From positions 245,885,218 to 245,949,217 of the forward strand of contig NC_081406.1 of assembly GCF_030272615.1 (NCBI RefSeq): a stretch of 64,000 nucleotides of DNA, in the 5' to 3' direction. Shown in pieces: positions 16,030-27,130 of the stretch. The stretch comes from Cryptomeria japonica. Its lineage: Eukaryota > Streptophyta > Pinopsida > Cupressales > Cupressaceae. The notes under the pieces were generated by a model that had not been told where the DNA came from, searched no databases, and saw nothing but the letters and a program-made list of their open reading frames with translations. A program made the translations under genes and the position numbers. Positions within the stretch are counted from its first letter, which is position 1; the number at the start of each line of letters is the position of its first letter.

Positions 16030-16870
16030 TACCACAAGGGATATAGTGTCCTAGAAAATTATCCTTAGACTCTGGATGAGATTAAGGCATGGGAGAACAA
16101 TGTGAAGGCTAAAGTTGCTATTTCGAAATGTTTCATGATTTAGCATATTCCAAAGTTATTGGGTTGAAGTCTACTAAAGAAGTTTGGGAAAAGTTGAGCA
16201 GTGTATATGAAGGTGATGAGAAGACAAAGCAAGCCAATTTGACAAATCTAAAGAACAAGTTTAAGAACCTGAGAATGTCTAATGATGATAACATTGAAAA
16301 CTATATACACTGAGTAAATGAGATTGTAGATGCTGTTAAGTGTATTGGAGGTAAATTAGAAGAAAGTGAAGTTGTGAGAAAAGTGATGCTGACATTGCTT
16401 AAAAGTTACAAGCCTAAGAAGTATGTAATTGAAGAAAGCCATGATATGGACAAGTACACTTTGGATAAATTGTATGGCTCACTCTCTACCTTTGAGATTG
16501 ATGAGCTAGATAAGTTATAGAAAGAGAAGAAAGATGTTTCCTTCAAAGCTAGGAGGAAGATTAAAGATGAACTTGAATCAAGAAATGATATGGATGAGTT
16601 AGAAGCAAACTTTGTAAGAAGATTGTAGAAAGGATCCAGAAGGTACAAAGGTAAGTTACCTTTTAAATGTTCAATTGGGGAAGAATTGGTCATTATGCTT
16701 CTAGATGTACTTATATAGAAGACTCAAGTAGAAGACTTGATGATGATAACAAGGGAAGAGATAATCACAGATGGAATGATAGAAATAAGAGAATAGATGA
16801 TAGAGATAAACCTAAGAATAATTTATGCTTAATAGAGACCTATTCGCTTGAAGAAGAAGATGGTAATTAA
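16030..16870 (+). pseudogene. Copia element 1 gag remnant (UBN2-type)
   Basis: Decayed fragments in two frames give DEIKAWENNVKAKVAIS, then STKEVWEKLSSVYEGDEKTK and LKNKFKNLRMSNDDNIENY, the usual order of a Copia gag of the UBN2 family. A zinc knuckle follows at about 16667: NWGRIGHYASRC, where the second Cys of CxxCxxxGHxxxxC reads Trp. Stops occur near 16311, 16518 and 16626. No 5' LTR or primer-binding site was found upstream. Confidence 0.7.
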
Positions 16871-16959
16871 TCACATGAAGAAGCATTGTTTCTAGCTATA
16901 GAGGAGAAGAATGATGTAAGATCTGGTAATCTAGAAGGAATGAAAAATAATGAAAAACC

Positions 16960-17220
16960 AATGAATATTGTATTACATGTGAAAGTTGAGCCTAAGGCAT
17001 GGATAATTGGTTCGAGATGTTCAAATCATAAGACATGAGATAAAGGTAAGTTCATTAACCTTGAGAAGTACAATGGTGGATTATTAAAATTTACAAGAGA
17101 GGAAGTTGAACCTGTTTGTGGTAAAGGAACTATCTCAATTGATGGTAAGGATAGAACTGGTGATGTTTATTATGTTAAGGGCTTGAAACATAATATTTTA
17201 AGTGTAAGTAAGATGTGTAG
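16960..17220 (+). pseudogene. Copia element 1 protease remnant, interrupted
   Basis: The frame PKAWIIGSRCSNHKT matches the Copia protease W-I-I-D-S-G-C-S-N-H block, but the catalytic D and the following G are altered (GSR for DSG). It continues KFINLEKYNGG and VYYVKGLKHNILSVSKMC, and stops abruptly at 17220 where another element is inserted. The same coding sequence resumes at 26085. Confidence 0.7.
17216..17220. repeat. Target-site duplication, left copy (TGTAG)
   Basis: This pairs with TCAAG at 26080-26084, 3 of 5 identical. Removing the insertion plus one copy joins the two halves of Copia 1 in the same reading frame, which supports the call despite two mismatches. Confidence 0.55.
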
Positions 17221-19871
17221 TATAACACCCCACTAAGGAACCCTGGAGGACAACAAATAACTAACCAATCTAACATAGCAATAATTTTTTTTTACCACAT
17301 CACATTACATTAATAACTCATTATGAAATTAATTATAACGAATGCACATGCAAAAGATAAATATTCACCTAACCTAAGTCCTGATGCGGGTTCCCTAATG
17401 TCGCTACCTAAGAAATGCTCTAAAAATATTAAACAAAATGAAATAATGGTAACATTACATATTGTAGAAACATTCACATCTAACACTAGGTTCATTTTAA
17501 ACACCAAACAAAGTGTTCCTATGATAACCTTTTGCATAATAAATGATAAAACATCCATCCATATTTAAGAGTAGTCAGTACCAACATCGAACCACTTAAA
17601 CACTACTCTAGGATTACAATAAATTAATTACATCAATATCCTTAAGGAGTGTCCAAAATATATTAATAATGATTCAATTACCATGATGTTCAATGATACG
17701 TATCATCTACTAATACATCAACTGAATCATGGAATAAGACATTCTGAAAAAGAAGATACAAGGTTCATCTGATGCACACGAACATGTCCATCAATCCCCA
17801 ATGGAGGTTTGCAACAATGACTCGACCATGTGGAACCCTTAGGTCCACCCAATTGTGATTTGGAGATAGACATAAGGCCCCACACAACACAAGAAAACTA
17901 GGCTGACATCTCTAACAACCAAAAGAAACATACAGGATACACATGGACATATAATACTCACAACAAGGTTTCACCAGAGGCTTCTAACACAATCATATAT
18001 GATAGGGTTCTAGGATACACATAGGGAAGAGTGTCATCACATAGCCTCAACATGGGTTACCTTGGAAGTCTCTCTAGATGTCGGACCCCATTTAACAACT
18101 CATGTGGAACCGAACAATCCTTTCATGGAGACAAGGAAGTTCGATCGCGTTGGTTCAATGCCCCTAGAATGACCATGCCTTCCCAATCCTATCCTTAGTA
18201 TAAACAAGAATTCAAGACCATGGGTGGGGCACCATATTTATCTTGTTCAATGTTTATTTTACCCCTACTTTATTTATTAGATTATCACTTGTTTAAGGAA
18301 TTCTCAATGAGTTACCTTGGTAGACAATTTAGGGATCTGACCCCCATTGAGAGCCACTCCCCCTAACTTGCACCAGGACACCTCTAACCTAGGTTTTCAT
18401 TACAAGGAAGGATAAAAAAAAAAAATATAGATTTATCAAATGAATCACACATGAATCAAGGTTTGAAAATTGAATCAAATTCTTACACAAAGCTTTCCTA
18501 ACCTATCCAACATAATACATCAATGAATGCACTTCCAATGCAATAATGACTGAACCACTTCCCAAACACATAAACAACATATTATAAACCCATCCCAAGC
18601 CTATGGAAACCACTTGGGAGCCCTACAGACCAAAAGAAACCTAAGTAAGGCCAAAAAACCAACTTTTGTGTAGTTGGCCTGGTAATTGCATACTTGAGGC
18701 CTCAATATACATAGTTGAGAGTTCTTTCTATGTATTTGAGGCCTTTTTCCATGCATTTGAAGGCTTAAACTATGGAATTGAGCTTGTTCTAGCATAGTTG
18801 AGAAAGGGGCACTGGGGAGGCAAAATTGACCAATCAACAGGCCTTGGAAGTGAAAACTGGAAAAGAACCATTTGAGAGGGGCTCTTTTCCCTTCTAGAAA
18901 GACCTTAAATTGACCCCCAAGACCCAACAAGAGATTACAAGATGCAAAACTCCAAAAACAACCACTTAAAAACTCCATTTAGAGAGGGCCTACCAACTCA
19001 AAACCACAAATACATAACTAGATTCAAAAATATCATAAGGAAATCATTAAAAGACATAAAATAAACTATTTTATACTATCAAATCAAAGAAACAACATTC
19101 ATTTACAAGAGGGCCATAAACCTTAAGACAATCCACCAAAAAACAAAGAGGAGGGAACTTTTCAAAGCCATATTCAAACATACACGACTAAAATTTTAAA
19201 CCATTTTAAATAACACTAAAATAATACTAAATGCATCATTATTCCTTTTCCAAATCACTTAAAATCATCTAACAATCAATGGGGTTTCAAACCCTACCTT
19301 GGGTCCTATGAAGACAACAAAAATGAAGGAGAAAGGAGGAGAAATGATGCACAAAAGCAATCCACACTCAACCAGAAGTTTCCAACTAGTGACAAGCCAA
19401 AAACAACAACAAATAATCCAAAAAATTCTTCAATCAATCGCCCAAACAAATATCCAAATGAATCCCTTTCAAACTTGTATAAAAATCAATAGAAAATTCT
19501 TCCAAAATCCTCTCCCAATATATTCATCAATCTCTCCATAAAAACTCTAGCAAAATAACCAGCCCTCTTCCCTCAAAAAACCCAAGATACACTAATAAAA
19601 TTCCCTCACAAAGAACATGTACAGGAATTCCAACCAACCCACCAATTAAAATTTATATATAACTCATTAAACAAAGATTAAACTCACAAATAGACAACCA
19701 ATTCCCGCCAATAAAAATAACATATAGCTATCAATTACCAATGTGTAAAATCTTTCACCACTCAAATATAATTGCACCATTAGAACTATAGTATACATAT
19801 TATATCAAATCCACAAAGCATTAACATTTTATACTCATAAATAATAAAGTGAGAACAAATATTATAGTATT

Positions 19872-19974
19872 TGTTGCAAATGTGATGTTGATGGTTGTCA
19901 TTGATGTCAACATATTGTTTTAGGATTGGTTCCTTAAGGTTGGTAATTCGGACGATGTGTTCCCATAATGTTTG
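19872..19974 (+). repeat. 5' LTR remnant of Copia 2 (first ~100 bp)
   Basis: The stretch tgttgcaaatgtgat through aatgtttg aligns with 24320-24437 at the start of the 3' LTR. The 3' copy has ~15 extra bases from a local duplication (attaatgattatcattgatg). Similarity stops at 19974. Confidence 0.75.
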
Positions 19975-20253
19975 GTGCTCTGTAAGATCTACCTCAAGTG
20001 GTTAAGCTCTTTTCCAAGGAACCAAAGCTCTGATACCAATTGTTAAATATCCAGGCAACTGAGAGGGGGGTGAATCAGTTGACCACTAAATTTTTTCATA
20101 ATTATTTCATAGATATGAAATAACCAACATAATTAATTAAGGTAGATATAGTATGAAAACACATACACAAAGAAGATCGCACAATGAACAACAGATACGA
20201 TGTGAAAAAACCAAGAAGGGAAAAACCACAGAGAATGTTAGTTCTCAATATAT
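19975..20253 (-). repeat. Inverted LTR end, primer-binding site and leader of Copia 2
   Basis: Read on the minus strand, this segment matches the last ~210 bases of the 3' LTR (about 25003-25214), then shows TGGTATCAGAGC (complement at about 20025-20040), the initiator tRNA-Met primer-binding site, and ~50 bases of leader. It lies between the LTR start and gag in inverted orientation. About 565 bases of LTR and the gag start are missing. I infer an inversion plus deletion within the 5' end of Copia 2. Confidence 0.75.
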
Positions 20254-20997
20254 GGAAAGCGAAGATGAGATGTTACCTGATCTCCTTGGGCTACAAAACT
20301 TGGAATGCAATGGAAACTAAGTATGTACAACCAGAAAATGGTCCTACCACTCTGGATGAGATTCAAGCCTATGAAGAAAATGAAAAGACGAGGTATATTA
20401 TCTTTAGTGCTTTATCAAAGACTGAAATAACAAAGGTTATTTCATTGAATACTACTCATGAGGTTTGGAAAAAGTTGAGGAATATCTATGAAGGAAATGA
20501 TAGAGTTAAATAATCTAAGAAGCTAACAACTAAACACAGATATGAGAAATTTAAAATGGAAAAAGGATGCTGATATAACAAGCTATTTTCAGAAGGTTGA
20601 TAGTGTAGTAATTGAAATCAAAAACCTTGGCGGCACCTTGACAGATGAATACATAATTGAGAAGATTTTGATGTCTCTACCAGAAAGCTACAGTGATAAG
20701 ATCTGTGCTATTGAAGAAACCTATAATTTGAAGAAGTTTACTAGGGAAGAAATATATGGCACTTTGTTTGCATTTGAGATAAGGAAGTTTGGAAAAGACA
20801 AAGCTAAATATGAGACTAACTTTAAAGCGTCTAAGGAAGATCTGAAAGATGAAATCTTGGATGAGATGGAAGGAAACTTTGTACGGAGATTGAAGAAAGG
20901 AACCAACCAATATAAAGGTATTCTACCTCTTAAATGTTTAAGGTGTGGAAAGATTGGTCTTGTAGCTACTAGATGTCTAGAAAAAGGATCAAGATAA
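20254..20997 (+). pseudogene. Copia 2 gag (UBN2 type), start lost
   Basis: The gag opens mid-protein at WKAKMRCYLISLGYKTW, right at the inversion breakpoint, followed by EVWKKLRNIYEGNDRVK, a stop and shift at about 20511, then YFQKVDSVVIEIKNLGG and EKILMSLPESY. It ends in a zinc knuckle, CLRCGKIGLVATRC, whose conserved His is Leu. In the family gag packages element RNA. Any apparent start upstream, at 20184, lies inside the inverted LTR and is not original. Confidence 0.75.
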
Positions 20998-21149
20998 AAA
21001 TTCAGGGAGAATAAAGGGAAGTTTAATAAGAAATCTTACTATGTTAAAGATGATGTTGGTATTTGAGATGATGAATTAGACTATGAAGATGGCGACTATT
21101 TGTTTTTGGTAGAAAAAGATATGTACCTAAGATTGATGTTTCTAAGATC

Positions 21150-21440
21150 GTTGCTATTGTTTTACATGCTAGAAGAGATAGAAAGGAGTGGATGATTGAT
21201 AGTGGGTGCTCAAATCATATGATTGGTGATAAGAGTAACTTCTTAAAACTTGAAAAGTATGATGGAGGTTCTGTTCGGTTTGGAGATGATCAGACAACAC
21301 AAATTGTAGGAATTGGCTCTATTAATTTTAATGGAAAACATAATACTAACAATGTTTACTATGTGAAGTGTTTTCATCATAATCTCTTGAGTGTTGGGAA
21401 AATGTGCGAAAAATGGTTACAATATTGTTTTTTAGGATGA
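21150..21440 (+). pseudogene. Copia 2 aspartic protease
   Basis: The frame has EWMIDSGCSNHMIGDK with an intact D-S-G catalytic triplet, then LEKYDGGSVRFGD and NVYYVKCFHHNLLSVGKMCEKW. It would process the polyprotein. A stop follows at 21438 and the linker to integrase is out of frame. Confidence 0.8.
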
Positions 21441-21504
21441 TGGTTGTGAGATTTGGAAGTGATCTAGAATTGTTATTGTAGTAGGGAAAAAGACTGGTGG
21501 AAAC

Positions 21505-22686
21505 ATGCATCAGCTAGAAGGAGCTACAAGACATTGTTTGTTATCTCAGTTCAATGATAGTTGGCTCTTACATTGGAGGATGTGTCATATCAACTATGAT
21601 ATTTTGGTAAAGATCAGTTCATCAAGTGCGGTGAGAGTTTTTCCAAGGCTGACCAAACTGGATAACAATATTTGCAAAGAATGTCAAGCAGGAAAGCATA
21701 CAAGAGGAACATATAAATGAAATGAACAATCATCCATCAGATTGTCGGACTTGGTGCACATAGAATTATGCGGTCCTACCCAAACAAGGAGTATATGAGA
21801 TGAGAGGTATTCTATGTTGTTAATTGATGATTATTCTAGAATGTCATGGGTTGGATTTTTAAGAGAGAGGTCAAAAGCATTAGAAAAATTCAAGATATTA
21901 AAGGAAAGAGTTAAAAATGAAGTTGATGGAAAGATTAAGTGTTTGAGGTCTGATAGAGGAGGATAATTTATCTCCAATGAGTTTAACAACATTTGTGAGA
22001 AACATGGTATTAGAAGACAATTATCTACCCCAAGGACACTACAATAGAATGGTGTAGTGGAAAGAATAAGTAGAACTATACAAGATGCAACCAGATCAAT
22101 GATCAAAGGAGCATAACTACCAAAATTCTATTGGAGAGAAGCAATTCACACAACAGTTTACACTCTTGACAAAATTCTATACCAGAAAAGATATGGAAAG
22201 ACATCATATGAACTATGACATGGTAGAACTCTGACAGTGAAGTATTTCAAGGTATTTGGAATCAAATGTTATATCTGCAGAGATGAGGATAATCTTGGAA
22301 AATTTGATAACATAGCAGATGAAGGCATATTCCTAAGATATTCTACAAGAAGCAAGGCATACCAGTGTTACAACAAAAGACTAAACAAGATTATTGAAAG
22401 TGCAAATGTGAAGGTTGATGAAGACATTTCTAAAGACTCTAGCAAATTGATAGTATATGAATCTGATGAGTCCACTAAAAGGGAAGAGGAAACCAAAGAA
22501 GAAGAGAAAGAAAAGGAAACTCGGGATGTGCTGACATCTTCATCTAAAATTCCAATCTATGTACAGAAGAATCACTCAGTGGATCAGATTATTGGAGATA
22601 AGAATAGAGGAATTTTCACAAGAAGCAAAGCACAGCTCAAGGACAAGTTCTGTTATGTTTACTATCCAAGACTGAACAAAAAATAG
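21505..22686 (+). pseudogene. Copia 2 integrase
   Basis: One frame carries the GAG-pre-integrase zinc region (LLHWRMCHINYDILVK ... ICKECQAGKHTRG; H-H-C-C), the core with MLLIDDYSRMSWV (first acidic residue region), CLRSDRGG (second D) and NGVVERISRTIQ (catalytic E), then KVFGIKCYICRDEDNLGKFD. It is broken only by point stops (TGA at 21718, and several TAA/TAG/TGA to about 22215). The acidic C-terminal tail (about 22440-22530) leads toward the RT. Confidence 0.8.
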
Positions 22687-23811
22687 TAGAAGAAGCTTGC
22701 AATGATCAAAGATGGATAAAGGCAATGAGAGAAGAGCTAGATCAGATTGAGAAAAATCAGACATGGGAACTAGTTCATAGACTGATAGACAAGAATGTAA
22801 TTGGAACAAAATGGGTATTCCAGAACAAGTTGGATGAGGATGGAAAAGTTGTGAGAAATAAAGCAAGATTGGTTTGCAAAGGTTACACACAAGTTGAAGG
22901 AATTGACTTTGAGGAAATATATTCTCTTGTTGCTTGGATGAAAGCTATCAGGATGTTTTTGGCTTTTGCAGCATTTAAGGATTTCAAAGTCTACCAGATG
23001 GATGTAAAGTCAACATTTTTGAATGGAGACATGAAAGAAAAAGTATTTAATTGATCAAGGTTTTCAAAAGGGATCTGCTAATAGTAATCTTTATTTCAAA
23101 ACCAACTCAGACAAAATTTTGATTGTTGTAGTGTATGTTGATGACATAATATTTGGAGGAAATGAAGACATGTGCAATTAATTTGGTAATGAGATGCATA
23201 AGGAATTTGAGATATCCATGATTGGTGAGTTAAATTTAATTCTTGGTTTGCAAGTAAATCAGAGTAGCAAAGGGATTTTCATTTATCAGTATAAATACAT
23301 TAAAGAAGTGTTGAAGAAGTTTGGGTTGGAGAACTCTAAACCGGTGTGTACACCTATGACCACCAGATGCAAGTTAATGAAAGATGATGCAAGTCAATAC
23401 AAATGAATGATTGGAGAAATGCTATATTTGACTGCTACCAAACCAAATATCATGTATGTAGTTTGTTTGGCGGGTATATTTCAACAAGAACCAAAAGAAT
23501 CACATGTTGTGGTAGTAAAAAGAATTTTCAGATATTTAAAAGGAACATAAGAGTTTGGTTTGTGGTATCCCAAAAATTTAGATTTCACTTTGACATCTTA
23601 TACAGATGCAGATTGGGCCAAAATTGTTGACAGGAAAAATACAAGTGGTGGAGCATTCTTTCTTGGCTTCCGGTTGGTTGCTTGGTCAAGTAAGAAGCAG
23701 GATTTTGTGTCTCTATCTACAGCTGAAGCGAAATATATTGCGACATCTTCATGTTGCACTCAAATACTATTGATGAAGAAAACATTGAAAGATATCAATG
23801 TATTGTTTTAA
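22687..23811 (+). pseudogene. Copia 2 reverse transcriptase and RNase H start
   Basis: The RT begins WIKAMREELDQIEKNQTWEL, continues DKNVIGTKWVFQNKLDEDGK and VYQMDVKSTFLNGD, then loses roughly 60 residues in a deletion at about 23053. It resumes with VVVYVDDIIFGGNEDM (YVDD intact), YLKGT, and the RNase H with YTDADWAKIVDRKNTSGG and LSTAEAKYIATSS. A frameshift precedes it, and several stops (about 23181, 23404, 23549) interrupt it. Confidence 0.8.
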
Positions 23812-24067
23812 TGAACCCATCTCAATTATGTGTGATAACACTAGCGCAATAAACATTTATAAGAATCTGGTACAACATTCTAGAAAAAAGCATATATCTA
23901 TTCACTATCACTTCCTAAGAGAAAAGGTGTTGGACAATGAAGTAAAACTTGAGTATGTACCTACAAAAGAGCAGATTGCAGATATCTTCACAAAGGCATT
24001 GTGTAAGGATACTTTTGAGTATCTCCGACAAAAGTTAGGGGTATTACCCCTTCCTAATTTTAATTGA
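23798..24067 (+). pseudogene. Copia 2 RNase H C-terminal end
   Basis: PISIMCDNTSAINIYKN and KKHISIHYHFLREKV, then EYVPTKEQIADIFTKAL, form the conserved end of Copia RNase H. It is shifted relative to the preceding part by a small indel around 23800. Confidence 0.8.
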
Positions 24068-24306
24068 TATACAATTGGATATGCATTAGTCTAGTGAACT
24101 GCTTGAATATTCTTATCTAGAATAATGTTTGGGTGCTTCCTCTTACAGTGAGAAAAGTAAGTTTCATAGGGGGGAGTTATGCCCACCTTTGTCCTTGATG
24201 TCAAAGGGGGAGAGATGCTAATATGTGCAGAAACACTGATCTAATGATGCAAAGAGAGTTGTGTGTTTGTCATTGATGTGTCAGTGATGGATGTTGCCAT
24301 TAATGA

Positions 24307-24319
24307 CAAAGGGGGAGAC
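24307..24319 (+). other. Polypurine tract of Copia 2
   Basis: The sequence caaagggggagac lies directly before the 3' LTR start at 24320. Confidence 0.7.
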
Positions 24320-25214
24320 TGCTGCAAATGTGATCTTGATGGTTGTCATTAATGATTATCATTGATGTCAACATATTGTTTTAAGATTGGTTCCTTAAGG
24401 TTGGTAATCTTGACGATGTGTTCCTAGAATGTTTGTTTCTCCAAAAGAAGTGCTACAGTTAATATCCAGCGTTGTTTGTTTGTGTTGATGGTAATTTGGA
24501 TTTCTCTATTTACTAGATATGGTATTGATCAATTGTATTCATGAGTACCTTGGTTCCATTCTTATTTTTGCTAAGTTGGGTAGTGTTATTTTGGGTTCGG
24601 TTCAATCCAAAATTGGAGAATAAGTAACGACATTTGTGCAACGTATGAGTCATGATTTAGGTCTGGTATTTGTGATGGATGTTTAACGTGTTGAATTGAC
24701 CGATGAAGTGCATTGTGGTATGGTATACTTCTCATTCCTTTCCATCACTAAAATGTTTAGTGTTGACCTATTTCAAATCTCTGTTTGGCCGAATTAGAAT
24801 ATTATGTGGTCCAAAGATAGTATATATAAGAAGATGGTCTGATTGTGTGGATGTATGGAAGATGCGTGAGACTAGAAAAGAAAAATTTGATTGATGTTGA
24901 TATGTGAAGTGTATTGTTGCTTAGAAGCACTAGAAGCAGTTCTGATATTGCAGATTATGTCTCAGTGGTGGATTCTCTTTTCTTTCTTCTTAACTGATGC
25001 TATATATTGAGAACTAACATTCTCTATGGTTTTTCCCTTCTTGGGTTTTCTATCATATATGGTGTTCGTTGTTTGATCTATTTTATGTATGTGTTTTCCT
25101 GTTATATCTTCTTTAATTAATTTTATTGGTTATTCCAAATTTGTGAAAGAATTAAAGAAAAAGTTTAGAGGTCAATTGATTAATCCCCCCTCTTGATTGC
25201 CCGAATATTCAATA
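24320..25214 (+). repeat. 3' LTR of Copia 2 (895 bp)
   Basis: The LTR starts tgctgcaaatg after the polypurine tract and ends ttcaata (probably originally ttcaaca), followed by the GTATT duplication. A TATA box (TATATAAG) is at about 24823-24830. Confidence 0.8.
24823..24830 (+). promoter_or_regulatory. TATA box in Copia 2 LTR
   Basis: TATATAAG in the middle of the LTR is in the expected U3 position. The equivalent region of the 5' LTR has been deleted, so the 5' copy has no promoter. Confidence 0.45.
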
Positions 25215-25617
25215 GTATTAGCATAAGTAAATTCATATCATATAATTCAATAAAGTAATAACAATAATATTAATAATCATAAATACCTACACCTAAAATG
25301 ACATTATCAACTCTTAAATATAATTAAAATTACCACACATGAATGCATATGACATAGCCAAGATAGAAACATCATTCACCACATAACCAAGACAGCTGAC
25401 CCAAAGATACAAATATTGCCTTAATGGTAATTTGAATAGGTAAACTCAAGACCAAAGATGGTTGTCCTAATAAAAGCCAATGGTTAGGGCTAAGTCAACT
25501 TGGGCCTTTATGCTATCTCCATTGCCACCATCGTGGACTATTAGGCACACTCAAACTTGTGAAGCTAGGTGGAGTCGATGCTTGGTACCTACATCAAAAC
25601 AAAACACAAAACACTTG

Positions 25618-25636
25618 CACACACACACACACACAG

Positions 25637-25668
<32 letters not shown>

Positions 25669-25669
25669 G

Positions 25670-25702
<33 letters not shown>

Positions 25703-25724
25703 GTATATATATATATATATATAT
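25618..25724. repeat. Compound (CA)n-(TA)n microsatellite
   Basis: A CA run is followed by TA runs with regularly spaced tgta interruptions. It lies in the right part of element B. Confidence 0.9.
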
Positions 25725-26079
25725 TTGTCAGATAGGATTAGTAACTATAATCAATCCTTAAATAGAATCATTAGAACATATGTTAGTGCATCATAAATAT
25801 AATACAATATCATCTAACATATAGTCATCAAGAGGTCATAAACATAAAACCCTAGCATTAAACTTCATAAACACCAACCCCTAATAATATCAATATTATA
25901 TCATAAGCATAAACTATTATTATCAACATGTCCTAAAACAGAGAAATGCCATGAATAATCCATCAACATGAATTAAATATATATGTCCACACACTGAACC
26001 AAAAGATAACTACACACACAAATAGTCACCAAGAGTTGAATAGAAGCAAGATAAGGATCAAACATGGAAGGGTATTACA

Positions 26080-26084
26080 TCAAG
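26080..26084. repeat. Target-site duplication, right copy (TCAAG)
   Basis: This is the partner of 17216-17220. Downstream coding sequence of Copia 1 resumes in frame at 26085. Confidence 0.5.
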
Positions 26085-26495
26085 GAAAGGTTATAAGGTC
26101 ATACTTCATGGGTTAGGATGTGAGATAAAAAAAGGAAGTTATGAAAGAATAGTTGTAGAAGGTACAAGGACTAATGCAACCGTATACTACATGAAGGACA
26201 ACAATGGAGACAATTATTTGTTGGCACAAGTTTGTGTAGAATGGAATTAGATTGAGGTTGCACTTAGATGATTGGGGATATTCCAACTATTGTAAAAGAG
26301 AAGGATGCTTCAGAAGATAAAAAATGGGTAAAAATGGTGGAAGAAGAGTTGATGAATTGATAGTGGAAAGTTGGACATTGGAACCAGCAGCTAGCTCGAT
26401 AGACAAGAATGTGGCAGAAGGTAATTGGGAGTTCATGAAAAAATTGAATAAAGATGGTAAAGAAAAAGTCAAGGATGAAGTAAAAAACTCTAATT
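26085..26495 (+). pseudogene. Copia element 1, right half (integrase/RT scraps)
   Basis: The protease-to-integrase linker resumes as KGYKVILHGLGCEIKKGS and VVEGTRTNATVYYMKDN. After an internal loss of nearly all of integrase, RT scraps follow: KKWVKMVEEELM, then SIDKNVAEGNWEFMKKLNK, which match the start of the Copia RT. The copy ends near 26495. Confidence 0.65.
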
Positions 26496-27130
26496 AGAAT
26501 GGTTTCCCTTAGGTTTGAAAAAAGAAGGCTCTTAGAAGGTCTCCTGCTCCTACTCAGATCAGGTATTTTCCATTTTTCAATGGTAATTGTTTTTCATGCA
26601 ACAAATTTGGACATAAAGAAAGTGAGTGTAAAAGTTAAAAGATATCCCACTCATTTAGGGGACAATGTTATGCTTGTAGAAAGGTGGGTCATAAGGCTAA
26701 TGATTGTAGAAGTAGGATGATGTGGAATTTGAATATTAGGAATGTTCAGTCTTTCAATGGATATTGTTATACTTGCAACAATTTTGGTCATAAGGCTATT
26801 GAGTGTAGAAGTATTATCAGAAGGAGAGAAAGTGCCAAAAGAGATAGATATGTCAAAAGGAATAGAAATAGTCTGGACCAAGATCTGACTTGCTACAACA
26901 GCAAAAAAATTGGACACATTGCTAGATTTTGCAGAAGAACCTAAATGAGATGTTTGTTGTTCTGGTAAAGAAAATTGATGTTAACAAAAAAAAGGAGAAC
27001 ATGAATATGACATGTGTGAAGAAATCAAAAGAAAAAGTGGAAAAAAAGTGTGAGGATGGGTCTGCACCCTCTAGTGGTGTTGATTCATCTTCCAGTAACT
27101 AGATAGTATGTGTTGTCTGAGGGGGAGAGA
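26496..27130 (+). pseudogene. Copia-type gag fragment with four CCHC zinc knuckles
   Basis: One frame carries four successive CxxCxxxGHxxxxC units: CFSCNKFGHKESEC, CYACRKVGHKANDC, CYTCNNFGHKAIEC and CYNSKKIGHIARFC (the last lost its second Cys). A Lys-rich tail ends SSSSN. A TAA follows the first knuckle. This gag type differs from the UBN2 gags of Copia 1 and 2, so it is probably a fragment of a third Copia family abutting Copia 1. Zinc knuckles bind element RNA. Confidence 0.65.

Larger units (their letters stand above)
19872..25214 (+). mobile_element. Copia element 2 (nested, 5.3 kb)
   Basis: The 3' LTR (24320-25214), a polypurine tract and a Copia-order gag-protease-integrase-RT-RNase H frame are present. 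Its boundaries are fixed by a perfect 5-bp duplication, GTATT, at 19867-19871 and 25215-25219. The 5' LTR is rearranged, with most of it missing and its end inverted. The coding frame carries many point stops, a frameshift before RT and a deletion inside RT, so the copy is dead. Confidence 0.85.
17221..26079. mobile_element. LTR-like element B (probable giant solo LTR), split by Copia 2
   Basis: The insertion starts tataacacccc (probably TGTAACACCCC with G to A) and ends gggtattaca, so its ends form a near-perfect 10-bp inverted repeat with TG...CA character. Without the nested Copia 2 it is ~3.5 kb (17221-19871 plus 25220-26079). I find no gag or pol frame in it and no internal direct repeat, so a solo LTR or a very large non-coding element (LARD-like) fits best. 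Orientation cannot be decided. Confidence 0.55.

Noticed and set aside
18601-18978. 125-codon minus-strand frame in element B
   Set aside because: No recognisable domain; sits in a long LTR-like sequence of Phe/Leu-rich chance character.
20184-20253. Apparent start of Copia 2 gag at 20184
   Set aside because: These codons translate the inverted LTR end; gag sequence proper begins at about 20254.
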